Below, in pieces: positions 46,763 through 57,229 of a stretch of 64,000 nt of DNA. The stretch comes from Phyllostachys edulis (Eukaryota > Streptophyta > Magnoliopsida > Poales > Poaceae), in assembly GCA_036346405.1 (NCBI GenBank), contig CM070561.1, positions 21,174,215-21,238,214 on the forward strand. Direction: 5' to 3'. Position numbers and translations under genes: made by a program. Position 1 is the stretch's first letter. Each line of letters starts with the position of its first letter. Below the pieces are notes generated by a model, which was given only the letters and a program-made list of their open reading frames with translations, made no database searches and was not told the origin of the DNA.

Positions 46763-49700
46763 TTCTATCCCCCCTTAAACAGGATTTGACCCCAAATCTT
46801 CACACCGATCTACGCAAAAGAACAACCACAATAAAAATTAATCGCAATTAACACATACCCGACGTGAAAAATTCTGAATATAGCTCGCGCGTGTGAGACT
46901 CTAACTCCTGAGTCGCTTCCCTCTCGGACTTATGGGACCACGTCACTTTGATGGATTCCAACATCTTACACCTCAACACTCGTCTCGACCTTTTCAGGTA
47001 CACTCAACGGATGGGACTCGAAGGTAAGATTTTACTCGTGGTTCATCATCCCTAACGAAATCTCACACTCCAGACTATCAAATACTCTCTCAACACCGGG
47101 TCATACAAAACGTTGTGCACCCCGCGCATGGACTCGAGACGGTCCTAGTGAAACGCTAGCTTCCAAAATCAAACCAATGTACCTTGGGCCAACCATTCCT
47201 TTGGTACCAATCCAGATATTCTACACATAACACACGGAACTTTGGTTCCAACTCTCAATCAACCTCTTCATCTTAACAAGGAGCTTCTCCTTTAACCAGG
47301 GATGCACAAACGAACTTGTTTTAAACAAACTCTTTATAATCAGAACCCAATGGAAAACAAAGGATTCACAATGCAACCCACTCATAACCAACTTCCCTTC
47401 AAAAGACTCCAATCCAAAATCAAAAGATTCATCATGAAAGCTTTTTCACTTTCCAAGTTAGAAAAACACCACATAAGACAAAGGAGGAACCACTCGAATG
47501 CCCAAATCAAACACTTCATTTATTTTCCTGAACCGGAAAGAACCACTATGCCAACATAAAGCCAACTCAAATTGTAAATGACCTCTGTTATAAACACACA
47601 GCTTAAACAAAAATCAAGAGAGCATTTCACTACCCGAGATAACAATCTTTTCTCAATCCTTTCTTTTAAGAATTTAACTTCCTTTAAACCATGGAATTTC
47701 AAATCATCGCCTAACACACGAACACGTTTCTCTTAAATTGGCAACCTCAACGTTATGCTCAAACCGAATACATCATCTACAACTTTGTAGAGAGATTCTA
47801 CTAACCCCACAAAACATACTCTAGGTAGCTTCTCTATTAACGGAATTACTTTGACAAATAATTCCCAACGCACCTCAACATAGATTTCACCCACAATCTC
47901 ATCACCTCAATCAGTTAAGAATAGTTAACTTGAAATTCTTAGCATACACACTCATTTACTACACCCAAAGGATTCTATCATTGATCAGCACACTATTTGA
48001 AATCCACTTTTGTTCTTTTATTTCTACACATAATCATGAAGTGATCAAAGTTCTAGCATAAATCACAAGTCCAATTTCAACTTCCAAGACTCCTACAATA
48101 ATATTTCGGTGTAACTGATAGGGAAACTCTCAAATCCGGTGACTGAAATTGCCACAATCCAAACATACACAATCATTACTTCAACATGCAAACATATTCT
48201 CGATCAAATTATCTTTATAAAGATTCTAACTCCCAGAGGGTTACTCACTGACGCCAAGTCATACCTGACAATAACTCAATAATCCCTGCTATCTCACTAA
48301 TTTCCATAACAATTAGATTACTTGGCTAATCTCACTCTCATTAAACTACACCATCGTAAATCACCTACACAACCTTGCAAAATTACCCAATCGCGATACT
48401 CTAATACATTGATCAAGATTCCCACACTTTTGATAATCCCAACATTCCAACATGAACTGAGGTTCTTGGATTTCAATTTACCATAGGCTCTAATAGTTGT
48501 AACGCTATTTCATTTTATTTCAACGAAAAACATTCCATCAAATTCTCTCCGAGAGTTATAGGTCAAAACCAAATCACCTTCTATTGCTCTTCAAATAGCT
48601 TGGTACCCAAAATCTCACCACTATTTTTACTTGACCACTATCAACCAGTTGCCATTTTACACTTTATAAGACTTTGCAACACAAGTCGGTTAATCCTTTT
48701 CAAAAAAGAAGAGGCAACCAAAGATGAGTTTCAGTACACAGGAAAATGTTACTCCTCGCAGTGAGCACGAAACCAGGAGAAATAGTCAAATAGCAATGAT
48801 CTCGGAAAACAAAAGACGAGACCACAATTGAGGGCATATGTCCCACAAGAATGGAATTTCAAACCTCAATAAATCATAATAAAACATTGCTATTGAAGGG
48901 TGATTCAATTATTTGCCATAAAACCAAATCACATTAATCACTTAAGAACCAAATAGAACCTTCCAATACGTCACCTTACTCAAACTAATTTCACCTACTA
49001 CATAAATCAAGAACTCCCAAAAGATCACAAATGCAAAACTCCAAATATTTCATTTAACCGATATTACGAAAGGCAATCAACTTACTTTCTCTCTAGAAGA
49101 ATCATCATCACTCCTACGAGTCACAATATCTTGTAGACAATCTTACTAACATTAAGAATAATACACTCCTAATAAGAATCATCATCGTCTACTCTTCCAT
49201 TATAATGCCCCCAAAGGCTCACCAAATTGTTACATACTACTTTATTATCCCATCCTCAAATTGAGAGTATACCAAAATCTTACAATCTCACTACAACAAC
49301 CACTTTATTTTAGAGGGAATCTATTATACAATTTAAAAGGTTATACCAAAATGCTTTCATCAAAGGCACACTATTCCGACAATTTCACCATCATGCAAAC
49401 ACAGGTCACCTATTAAATCGCATAATAAACCTTTCCAAAAGAAACACAATAAATTATTTCATAATATTTTTGTTATTTCAATAAGATTGCAGAAGTCAAC
49501 TTGTTGTAGAGAATATCTAATGCACAAACCACACTATCGAAGCAAACCACTTTTAACAAGGGTATGCAGCCACAAGTCATCCTCATAAAACACACATGTA
49601 TAACTCATTTTTAAATTTCAACCCTTCACCTATTAGCAATGCTCACACTAATTTTGTACACACTAATTCCAATCTAGAGGTTATTAGACACAATTGACGA

Positions 49701-50962
49701 TTATTCAGTCATGGAAGAATTTATGGTCCTTTCTCTATTTGCATTCCCACTAGCAAATTTAGGATCATCAAGTAGCCAATTAAAGAAAATTTTCAGATTA
49801 TTATCCACTAAGACAACAGTCTAACACCTTCTGGACTTAACCATCCCAAAGGGTTAGATTAATTTGTTGAGACCTGTTAATCCAATTTGCCCAAGATGTT
49901 TACCAAATTTATCACCCTTAAGTGATCAAACTAGTTCATCAATGTCCACACCTCTTAATAACTCTATTGATTCCAATTAGGAATAGATATACTCTTAATC
50001 TCAACTCATCATGCAATCATTACAAGGTAGCAGTAAGTTATCCATCCCATGCTGCCAAGAATATCCGTTAAGATTAATTAGGCATCACACTACTAACCCA
50101 ACTTGACATCTCATACATTATCATTTATCTTCTAGGCTTACAACTTCTCACTTAACACAACAAACATTACAAAAGAGTTTTGACGCTTCCTTTCTTAGAG
50201 AAGATGTACTAAACTTCAACACTCAAACTACTCCAGAAGAAATGCGTTGAGTCAAAACGTTCTTCAATGGAGTTTGTAAGGGATAATTCCCATTATCTCA
50301 AATACCAAATGATTAACCAGGTCATGTTTACCGGCAAGAAACGTAGAACCCCCATGAAAGAGAACAATATTGCCAATAACAATGTTTAGAAATAGCGAAA
50401 ATAGCTCAACAGTTGGAAAAGACAATAATTACTCTATAAAACGAATAGAGACCAATTAAAACCCATTAACTGCCTTACAACCACTATCCGAAGAAAGTTC
50501 ATCAATCACAAGAAACTACAACCAGAAAACAAAATACAAACTCAAGGAAGACAACAACTTCCTCAAAGAACTCATCCCCAACCTCGGTAACTAAATTACC
50601 CAAGAAAAACCCTTTACTATTCCCATACCATGAACAGTGGTACAACCTGGCCACGCCTATGGCCACGACAATGATATCTACCTCTCGTCATCCGCTACCA
50701 TCACTCATATCAATCATATATCAAATCATAAGCATACAACATCATCTCACAACATAAATCAATGCGACATAACAGAAACACAAATGTGATGCTTTGCCCA
50801 TTCCCATCCTACTTTGCACCAGTGTGTTAAAATTTTTAAGTTAATTAACCATTAGCAAATTTTAGTTAATTGTACTAGTCCTAAAGCAAATTTTTAGCAA
50901 ATTAAGTTTACCTAAGTTGTTAATCTATTCACTACGGACCTAAAGCCCATTCTGATACCAAC
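46763..50962 (-). pseudogene. Decayed gag-pol interior of D
   Basis: AT-rich sequence aligned throughout to the interior of relic B in reverse orientation. Only the integrase tail is recognisable; stops and indels are frequent elsewhere. No other gene is visible in these 4.2 kb. Confidence 0.6.
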
Positions 50963-52315
50963 TGTAACACCCTAGATATGCGGAAGCTAAGATACAACCT
51001 AAACTACTATCACCACAAAACAACAACTAATGACAGCTAAACTTCACCACAAAACAATTCTAATAATTTAACTAACATAAATTTCAGTAAGGATCTAAGC
51101 ACTAAAATTGCAATTATAACACTTCATTCAAATAGAACATTATCATAAACAGGTTCGGATAGTTTAAATCATCAACTAGCATGAATAAACTTTAAAGACG
51201 AATAATGGAAGTACCATGAATCCAATTATTACAGTTAAAAGTTTCCAATTGAAGAATAGCAACATAAATATTATTTAAGTGATGAAATATGTGATAAAGT
51301 AGATTTCTTCATGTGAACTACTCCCTCCCGATGCATGTCATCCTCAATGATCATCTAAAAACAAAATTGGCAAGGGTGGGTCCAAGACTCAGCAAGTACA
51401 AATGAATGACATAAGAAACATTGAATCAGAGACATATCATTCTCAAATTATCACATACATATGAATATACTATTAATGCGATGCAAAATACATATGACTC
51501 CACTTCTCTTCTGCATATACCGGTATAGCCGAGTGTAACACCCGTCGGTGTTCACTCATGCCCGCATTCTCAAAATACGAGGATCTATTTCCCGTACGAA
51601 GAATCTTTCATAAGGGGATCTAGTTGCCCATATTGAAAATATGGGTATCTCAATACCCACTCCCGTGGGTTAAACATGAATGCTTGAAATGAATCTAATG
51701 GAATGAAAGGAATACTTGCATACTCTGCAATTTATATCAACAATTAACGGAAGCATGTAATTAATGAAAACTACTCATATCTCAGAAGATTAACCACATC
51801 ATATTCATTTACCTAATTTGAACAATCAAACATCCAATATGACTATAATTGTACTTGCCTTTTGTGTTGCGACAAGTTGGAATGTAGAGAAGGCGAAACC
51901 AAACCCAAGTTCACTCCGCCTCGCTGAAACCCACCGAACTCCCCGTGAGAACCTCCTCTTTTTCCCTTCCTTCTCCCTCTTTCTTGGCCAGTAGCACCCA
52001 AGGGGGTTCCTCCCTCCCTTCTTCTTCTTCGTCGGCAATATCCAAAGGAGGCGACACAAGGAGGTGGGCGGCTACTGTAGCACAGAGGTACTGTAGCAAG
52101 CGGCGGCGCTACTATAGAAAAGGCATGCTACAGTGGCATGGCTAGGGTTCCCCCTCCTTCTTTTGTTGGTGGCTGGCCTTCCTCCCACCTCTTGGGCTTC
52201 ATGGACTAAAGGCCCGAGGCCTAGGTTCTCAAACCACTGCGAAAACGCCCTTTTTAATCCTTCTAATTTTATCTTTTAAGCAATTTCCTCCCTTAGAACA
52301 TTTTAGAGTATTACA
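50963..52315 (-). repeat. 5' LTR of D
   Basis: On the plus strand it runs from TGTAACACCCTAG to AGAGTATTACA, 1353 bp, with the primer site directly inside. The hairpin series lies at about 51550-51670. Repeated CTACTGTAGCA and GCTACAGTGGCATGG motifs occur near 52070-52140. Confidence 0.8.
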
Positions 52316-53693
52316 ACTAGTGAAGGAATGCTAACACTATTACATGTGGGACCAAAGGCTAGAGAAAAGATCAGAGAAGAGAGGAAGGAAAAGGTGAGTC
52401 TTTGACTTTTGGGACCTCATCGTCATAGACACAAGAACACATCATAGAGACCATGTCCAGAATGAAAACAGAGAAGCTCTAGAGCTTCATAGTCATGGCG
52501 GCGGCGCCAGCAAGGTAAGAGGAGGGGTGGCTGGGGAACCGCAAAAATGGGACCCCATGGGGTTCCTCTACCCTCAGGTGGCGGCTCGATCGGTGAGCCA
52601 CGGCAGCGGCGACGGCGGTCCAGAGGCACGAGGAAGAGAAGGGAGTGAGCATGGGCATGGTCTTGAACGAAGGAGTGTGTAGGTACTGTCGGCTTGGCCG
52701 GGATGGTCCGAGGTGATGCCTCCACGCCGACCGACAGCGGTGCGGCTATCCATAGAGACTAATCAACCAAATTGTTGGGGGGGGGGGTTGAGGGGGAATA
52801 GGAAGAGGATGGTCTAGAACGCGCCGGGACACAGTTCACTCATAGAAATACTCACTGAGGAAGAAGATTGATCGATGGGAGCAAAATCAGCCTAGAAGTT
52901 TCGATAGCGAAATTCGGATGATTCACTGCATGAAAAATCAAATCGACTGAGGGCTATTGTCTACCATGCCCAGGAACATAATATGACGCGATTAGAAGTT
53001 GCAAAAACTCATTGGAACGACGAAGGAACGAATTGGGTGAAGTGACCGGTGCACGGGAAGAAGAGAAATTCGACGTCGTCGGTGCTCTGGAGGTTTTGAG
53101 ACTTGGAGGGAGTGCAAAGGGGTAGAAGAGGTGTCGGTATGCCAATTTTATAGCCTCTCCTGTGATTCGAATCACCAGGAATGCGAGTGTTTGCGGGCAA
53201 CAGTTTCGGTTCAAATTAATTGGCGATGGAAATGGCAACAAGCACTGATGGAGGGCTGCAAAATAGAAGCATTGATTGCTCAGAGGTGACGGCACGATGA
53301 TGGTGCTACTTGAAGGCGGAAATGGCGAAGTGCGTTCTGGCGTTCATGGCGACAACACTGGCGACTCGTCTTGAGCATGCTTTCAGACATGCAGTGCGCT
53401 GGACAGAGCCAGGGGCAAGAAAGGAAAGAAGAAAAGGAGAAAAGGGAAGGAAAGAGAGGAAAGGAAGGAAAAAAGAAAAGAAAAGATTTTGTGGGAAAAT
53501 TCAAATTTGCAAAATTTGAATTTCGGATTTGACGACGAATTTTGATTTGACAATCGAATTGGATTTGGATTTTCAGATTTGGAATTTTTAAATAAATGCC
53601 AAAAACTCCAATTAAAAACCAACAATTTGAATTAATAATTTTTAAAATAAATTTGTGAAAAAGACTAAATTTGGGATGTTACAATGTGCATCT
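52316..53693 (-). repeat. Right part of solo LTR F
   Basis: This begins at the outer end of D and finishes GGGATGTTACA followed by ATGTG. It contains the TTACATGTGGGACC segment typical of the GC-rich part of these LTRs, and a run of ten Gs near 52780. The purine-rich stretch 53400-53490 and the frames here are LTR sequence, not genes. Confidence 0.65.
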
Positions 53694-53698
53694 ATTTC
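53694..53698. repeat. Target-site duplication of solo LTR F, right copy (ATGTG)
   Basis: It matches 30642-30646. Removing everything between restores one continuous intergenic sequence. Confidence 0.8.
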
Positions 53699-54485
53699 AC
53701 CTGTGCTGCCTATTACTATAGTGCCTAAGCAAATTTGTTTCTTGCACGAAGTATACGATAGATGAGAAATGGGTGTTTTACTTCACACAATTCATCCACC
53801 GAAAGGTTTCCTGAGTTGCTTGGTTGTTTTGCTGAAACTGAATTCCGTGTTGTTCCCAACGTAATAAACGATGGACGCATGTGCAATCATTTATAGGGCC
53901 GGTGGCATTGAGGTGCCTACATAATCGACAAATCAGAGCTACTTTCCATTAGTTCTTTATACAACAGTACTAATTTTTGCAACAAATGTTGGTATTTTAG
54001 ATGAAGGACAAAAGATGCTTCAAGTATTATATCAGTTCTTCGCTGCTTAAATGGGTTGTGGAGATGTGGAATGCATTGGAGCAATATTTTCTTTTCGCGC
54101 ACTTTGGAAATATCTCCAAAAAATTTCCACAATCTGGCTGACCTCTATAGAACTCTCGTCCATTACTGATGAAGGAATATTCCCCTCTGCTCAGTAGAGG
54201 CCAGAGACAAACGACCAAAAGAGGCACACAACTCATGATCGAGCCAGAAACAACTTATTACTGCTATATACAGATTTGATTCTCCAAATTATACACACTG
54301 AATAACAAAATTTTAATCCCAAAAAATAATATTTCTTACTGATTAGTAATCATTCACTTCGTTTGCACTTGCGCATCTCCAGAGCCAAACTCTGCAAAAA
54401 TAAACAATTGGTCTAACAATATATATCAAAATGGTACCGTCAGATTCATATCTTAAAGTGCTCCCGTATTATCATAATTCCAGGG
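53699..54485 (-). other. Intergenic stretch with a possible orphan terminal exon
   Basis: On the minus strand a strong 3' splice site (TTGTTTATTTTTGCAG, ending at about 54394) is followed by a short frame, SLALEMRKCKRSE and a stop, at about 54355-54393. About 650 bp of sequence without repeats follows, which could be a 3' UTR. No upstream exons are visible before the repeat at 54486-54810 or beyond. It may be the last exon of a lost gene, or chance. Confidence 0.25.
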
Positions 54486-54810
54486 CCTCTTTAGAACAAA
54501 GGAAAATTTGAGGAATTTTGTTTCGTATGAGTCCCTTTGGATCCAAATTTCCTTTGGAATAGCTCAATCAATAGGAATTTTGGAGGAAATCTAACATGAG
54601 GTCCAACGTCATGGAATTTTTTTTCCCATTGTGTCTATCTCTCACCGAAACCATGTACTCGAAACCATGTACTCTATTCCTGTGAAGCATCCAAACGGCA
54701 TAATTGAACAATCTCTGCGTTATAGAATTCCAAATGATTCAATTGGATATGTCACCCAATTCCTCTTTTTTCTATTCATGCATTTTTAGATTCCTGCTTT
54801 ACTAACAATA
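54486..54810. mobile_element. Possible MITE
   Basis: GGCCTCTTTAGAACAAAGGAAA at the left and TTCCTGCTTTACTAACAATAAG at the right form weak inverted ends. Internal GGAATTTTGGAGGAAAT and AATTGGATATG motifs resemble common grass MITEs. A 14-bp tandem (GAAACCATGTACTC twice) lies at about 54647-54676. No target duplication was identified with certainty. Confidence 0.35.
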
Positions 54811-55585
54811 AGCTCTAAGAGGAAATAATGCGCAAAGTTCAATTTCAGGTACTGTGCCATGTCAAATGATGCCCTGAACTTGGACAGAAGTAGTATAACT
54901 AATGATTTCCACTAATGAGTTCTTGAAATACACGTTACTTGAGATCATTGTCACCTAATTTAAAGGCAGGAGGAATTAGCGTCCGGACATGTGGGCCACG
55001 TCGTTCGGCAAAAGATGACTGTCCGATCGGCAGCCGCCGCGCTTGGTGGGAAGCCGCTTCACTTGTGCGTCCGGTGGGCCCTGGAGCCTCGTGGGTCTGC
55101 ACGTCTTCGGCGAACGGCTCGATGCGTGTCCGGTGGGCCCGTGGCCACACGTGCCTCTCCACGCCTTCGTGAAAAGCGTGTCCGTGCACGGGTGATCTTC
55201 TGCGCGTTTGTGGCCGTGCCAGTTGGCGTGGGTGATCTTCCTAGTATATATAAAAATGGAAGAAGTTTGTTTTCTCCTTGTTCACACTTGACGATGCAAT
55301 CTTTAGGCAGGGCAAGTGTTCCTGCTCAAGATAACCCCTATCCTAACTATTCTCTAATTTTTATACTCCAAAAGTACTGTTTCATAAACTACAGGTGTCA
55401 AGAGCAATCAAGCCAAGGGCATAGAAAATTAGGCGCCCACATGATTCCTCCCATAGCCAGCAGATGCCACAGAAGATTCCAAACACCTCTCCCTCTCCTC
55501 CCTCTCCCTCTCTACCTCCTTTTCTTCTCCACTACTATTCCATTTGACAATTTTTTTCCCTCTCTAAAACCTCCTATTTTTCTGC
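54811..55585 (+). promoter_or_regulatory. Upstream region of the bZIP gene
   Basis: This includes a GC-rich segment (54970-55240) with a perfect G-box CACGTG at 55148-55153, a strong TATA-like TATATATAAA at 55245-55254 and a CT-rich tract (55480-55530). If transcription starts from the 55245 box the leader would be about 1.07 kb; from the box at 55586 it would be about 0.74 kb. No coding domain is seen. Confidence 0.45.
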
Positions 55586-55592
55586 TATAAAT
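55586..55592 (+). promoter_or_regulatory. TATA box of the bZIP gene (preferred)
   Basis: GCTATAAATGCCCCCC has the TATA-then-C-rich form common in grass promoters, and is followed by pyrimidine-rich sequence. A start about 30 bp downstream would give a leader of about 735 nt that contains the sucrose-control uORF. Confidence 0.5.
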
Positions 55593-55834
55593 GCCCCCCT
55601 CCTCCAAGCTCAATTCCCTTTTCCCCTCTTCCCCAACTCCCTCGCTAGGTTTTCCATCCACTGAGCTCCTTTTGCCATTCAGACCTTCACATTTCTCCCA
55701 TCTAGTAACAACACAATTTGTTACTACCAACTTGAGTCTCGACTACTTACTAGTCCTGTCCAAATTAAGCACAAACCTGCCACCTCAGCTCAATCTTTCC
55801 TTGAACCGCCAAATATTTGCTTCTCAATCTTACA

Positions 55835-55970
55835 TTTTCCTAGGGGAGGTTCTGCCAAAATTTTGTTCCCTGACCATCCATTTTCCAAGGGGAGGTTCTG
55901 CCAAAATTTTATCTGACATCCATCAATTCCAAAGGGTAGGCTCTGCCAAAATTTTCTTTGGACATCAAGT
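55835..55970 (+). repeat. Three 45-bp tandem repeats in the bZIP leader
   Basis: Units begin near 55835, 55881 and 55925 (46, 44 and about 45 bp). Each contains TTCC, a GGGGAGG-like block and TCTGCCAAAATTTT. They lie between the TATA box and the sucrose-control uORF, so they should be transcribed. A frame from ATG 55591 remains open through all three, to 56073. Confidence 0.7.
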
Positions 55971-56084
55971 TTTCCTTAATACGCATACGCATATAGAACA
56001 AGACAAATTTTGCAAGGTAAAGAAGAGTACTTTGTTTTTAATCCTTGATGATAGACTAGTAGAGAAGCCGTAGTGGTTGTTTTG

Positions 56085-56216
56085 ATGTTGTTGCTCGTCT
56101 TCTCCGAGCACCTCCCCTCCAGATTTATGGTCGGCTCAGCAATTACTCAGCTTGTTCAGTCCTTCTCCGTTGTCTTCCTCTACTGGTTCTATGTCTTCTC
56201 AGTAAGCTCCCTGTAG
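56085..56216 (+). CDS. Sucrose-control peptide uORF of the bZIP gene
   Basis: This 43-codon upstream ORF has two in-frame ATGs (56085 and 56127). Its C-terminal part reads QLVQSFSVVFLYWFYVFS, the conserved sucrose-control (SC) peptide of group-S1 bZIP leaders such as Arabidopsis bZIP11. In those genes the nascent peptide stalls ribosomes near its own stop when sucrose is high and so represses translation of the main ORF (sucrose-induced repression of translation). Here four further residues, VSSL, follow before TAG. The extension begins with GTAAGC, a good 5' splice-site sequence. If that site is used, the 3' end of the uORF would differ in spliced mRNA. The main ORF starts 138 nt after the uORF stop. 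The identity is secure from the motif; regulation here is inferred from family knowledge. Confidence 0.95.
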   Translation: MLLLVFSEHLPSRFMVGSAITQLVQSFSVVFLYWFYVFSVSSL

Positions 56217-56353
56217 TTCAGTCTTTTGCAGTTAAGCCTTCCTTATACAGCATAATTAAGCTTGTAAGGCATCCATATACTACTAGGAGTATTTACAAAA
56301 AAATAAAATAAGAGCAAGTAAAATTGTTGTGGGTACACAAAAGTTGTGGAGAG

Positions 56354-57229
56354 ATGACCATGTCGAGTGAGACCTCGTCGGGATCGAGCCAGGGGACCCG
56401 GAGTTCCAGGTCGGAGGATGACTTGAACCTCCAGGCCCAGATGGAGAAGAAGAGGAAGCGGAGGAAAGAGTCGAACCGGGTGTCGGCCCGGCGATCTAGG
56501 ATGCGGAAGCAGCAGCACCTCGACGACCTCACCTCGCAGGTTATATATATGCTCTACTTATGTGTACACTTAAAAGTCTTAAAGTTTGAGATGCATGCAT
56601 AGATCTAATCTTATTATTGTTATGTCATGTTTATTCTAATGTATCATTTATGAGAGCTTGCACTCATGTGCAGGTGCAAAGCAAAACAGATGAAAACAAA
56701 GGCCCACTTGAAATATGTGCTCAAATAAACTCAATTATTGTGCAGCCTTTTTCAAAAGGCCCACCAATTGCTTCCTACCTAATTCTTTCAACAACACTAA
56801 AAAAGTGTATTTATCATCATGAGTTGCCTTATCATAGGTTGAATTCTCACCAAACCAATATCACATCTTCTACACGAGAATAAGAGCACAAGAAGAAAAT
56901 ATATACATGTTGCTAAGAAGAATACTTGTGTTACAAAACAGGTGAACCAACTGAAGAACCAGAACCAGCAACTCAGCATGGCACTGAGCATGGCCACCCA
57001 AAACCTTGTGGCAGTGCAAGCACAAAACTCAGTGCTGCAGACACAGGCGATGGAGCTGGAGAGCAGGCTGTGCGCCCTAAGTGAGATCCTGTTGTGCATG
57101 AGTTCAATCACCAACACCACCAGTGCTGCTACAAATCCAGCCACCATGCGCATCACAACCAGCAGTGCCTGTGATATTTTTGGCACCAGCACATGGAGCC
57201 AGCCCATAGACTTGTACCAGTGCCTCTAG
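56354..57229 (+). CDS. Group-S1 bZIP transcription factor (two exons)
   Basis: Exon 1 is 56354-56539 and exon 2 is 56942-57229, joined by a 402-bp GT-AG intron (GTTATA...AAAACAG), giving 157 residues. A second in-frame ATG lies at 56360. The basic region NRVSARRSRMRKQQHLDDL has the N-x7-R-x9-L signature (N41, R49, L59). Zipper heptads follow at L66, L73, then A80, V87, L94, L101 and L108. The C-terminus (SACDIFGTSTWSQPIDLYQCL) is short, as in S1 members. Family members bind ACGT-core DNA, often as heterodimers with group-C bZIPs, and adjust amino-acid and sugar metabolism under low energy. The sucrose-control uORF confirms the S1 assignment. S1 genes are normally intronless, so the intron right after codon 62, inside the zipper, is unusual. 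Retention would give an 83-codon frame (82 residues) without most of the zipper. Without the splice no zipper would exist, and both exons fit the family, so the model is well supported. Confidence 0.9.
56540..56941 (+). other. Intron of the bZIP gene
   Basis: It begins CAG/GTTATAT and ends TTACAAAACAG/GTG. It is 402 bp, AT-rich, and interrupts the coding sequence between Gln62 and Val63 in phase 0. I see no transposon ends in it. Confidence 0.85.

Larger units (their letters stand above)
46001..52315 (-). mobile_element. Ty3/gypsy chromovirus relic D, same family as B
   Basis: The 5' LTR (50963-52315) and a truncated 3' LTR (about 46003-46762) share the segment starting CCGCATTCTCAAAAT. A tRNA-Met primer site (50951-50960) and a purine tract (46763-46778) bound a 4.2-kb interior with no intact frames. 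On the minus strand, 46869-46947 still reads VTWSHKSEREATQELESHTRELY, a chromodomain-like integrase tail. Upstream, CTCGAGTCCATGCGCGGGGT resembles the GVHNVFHVS region. The element is therefore decayed gag-pol, not a designed non-coding element. Confidence 0.7.
30647..53693 (-). repeat. Solo LTR F (Ty3/gypsy type), split by nested elements E, G and D
   Basis: The left part (30647-32165) matches the LTR at 62491-63930, starting TGTCGGGACC. The right part (52316-53693) ends GGGATGTTACA, the usual partner terminus. Flanking ATGTG duplications link the two parts across 23 kb. The retained LTR sequence is about 2.9 kb. No internal region of F is present, so it is a solo LTR formed by LTR-LTR recombination, later hit by other elements. 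An AT-rich middle part, present in LTRs of this general type, seems to be missing. Confidence 0.75.

Noticed and set aside
51534..52315. Considered a shorter LTR for D starting at an internal TGTAACACCC
   Set aside because: The primer site is next to 50963, and the LTR of relic B also continues past the internal motif, so the full LTR starts at 50963.
52780..52790. Run of ten Gs
   Set aside because: A homopolymer in LTR F with nothing else near it; its length may be inaccurate.
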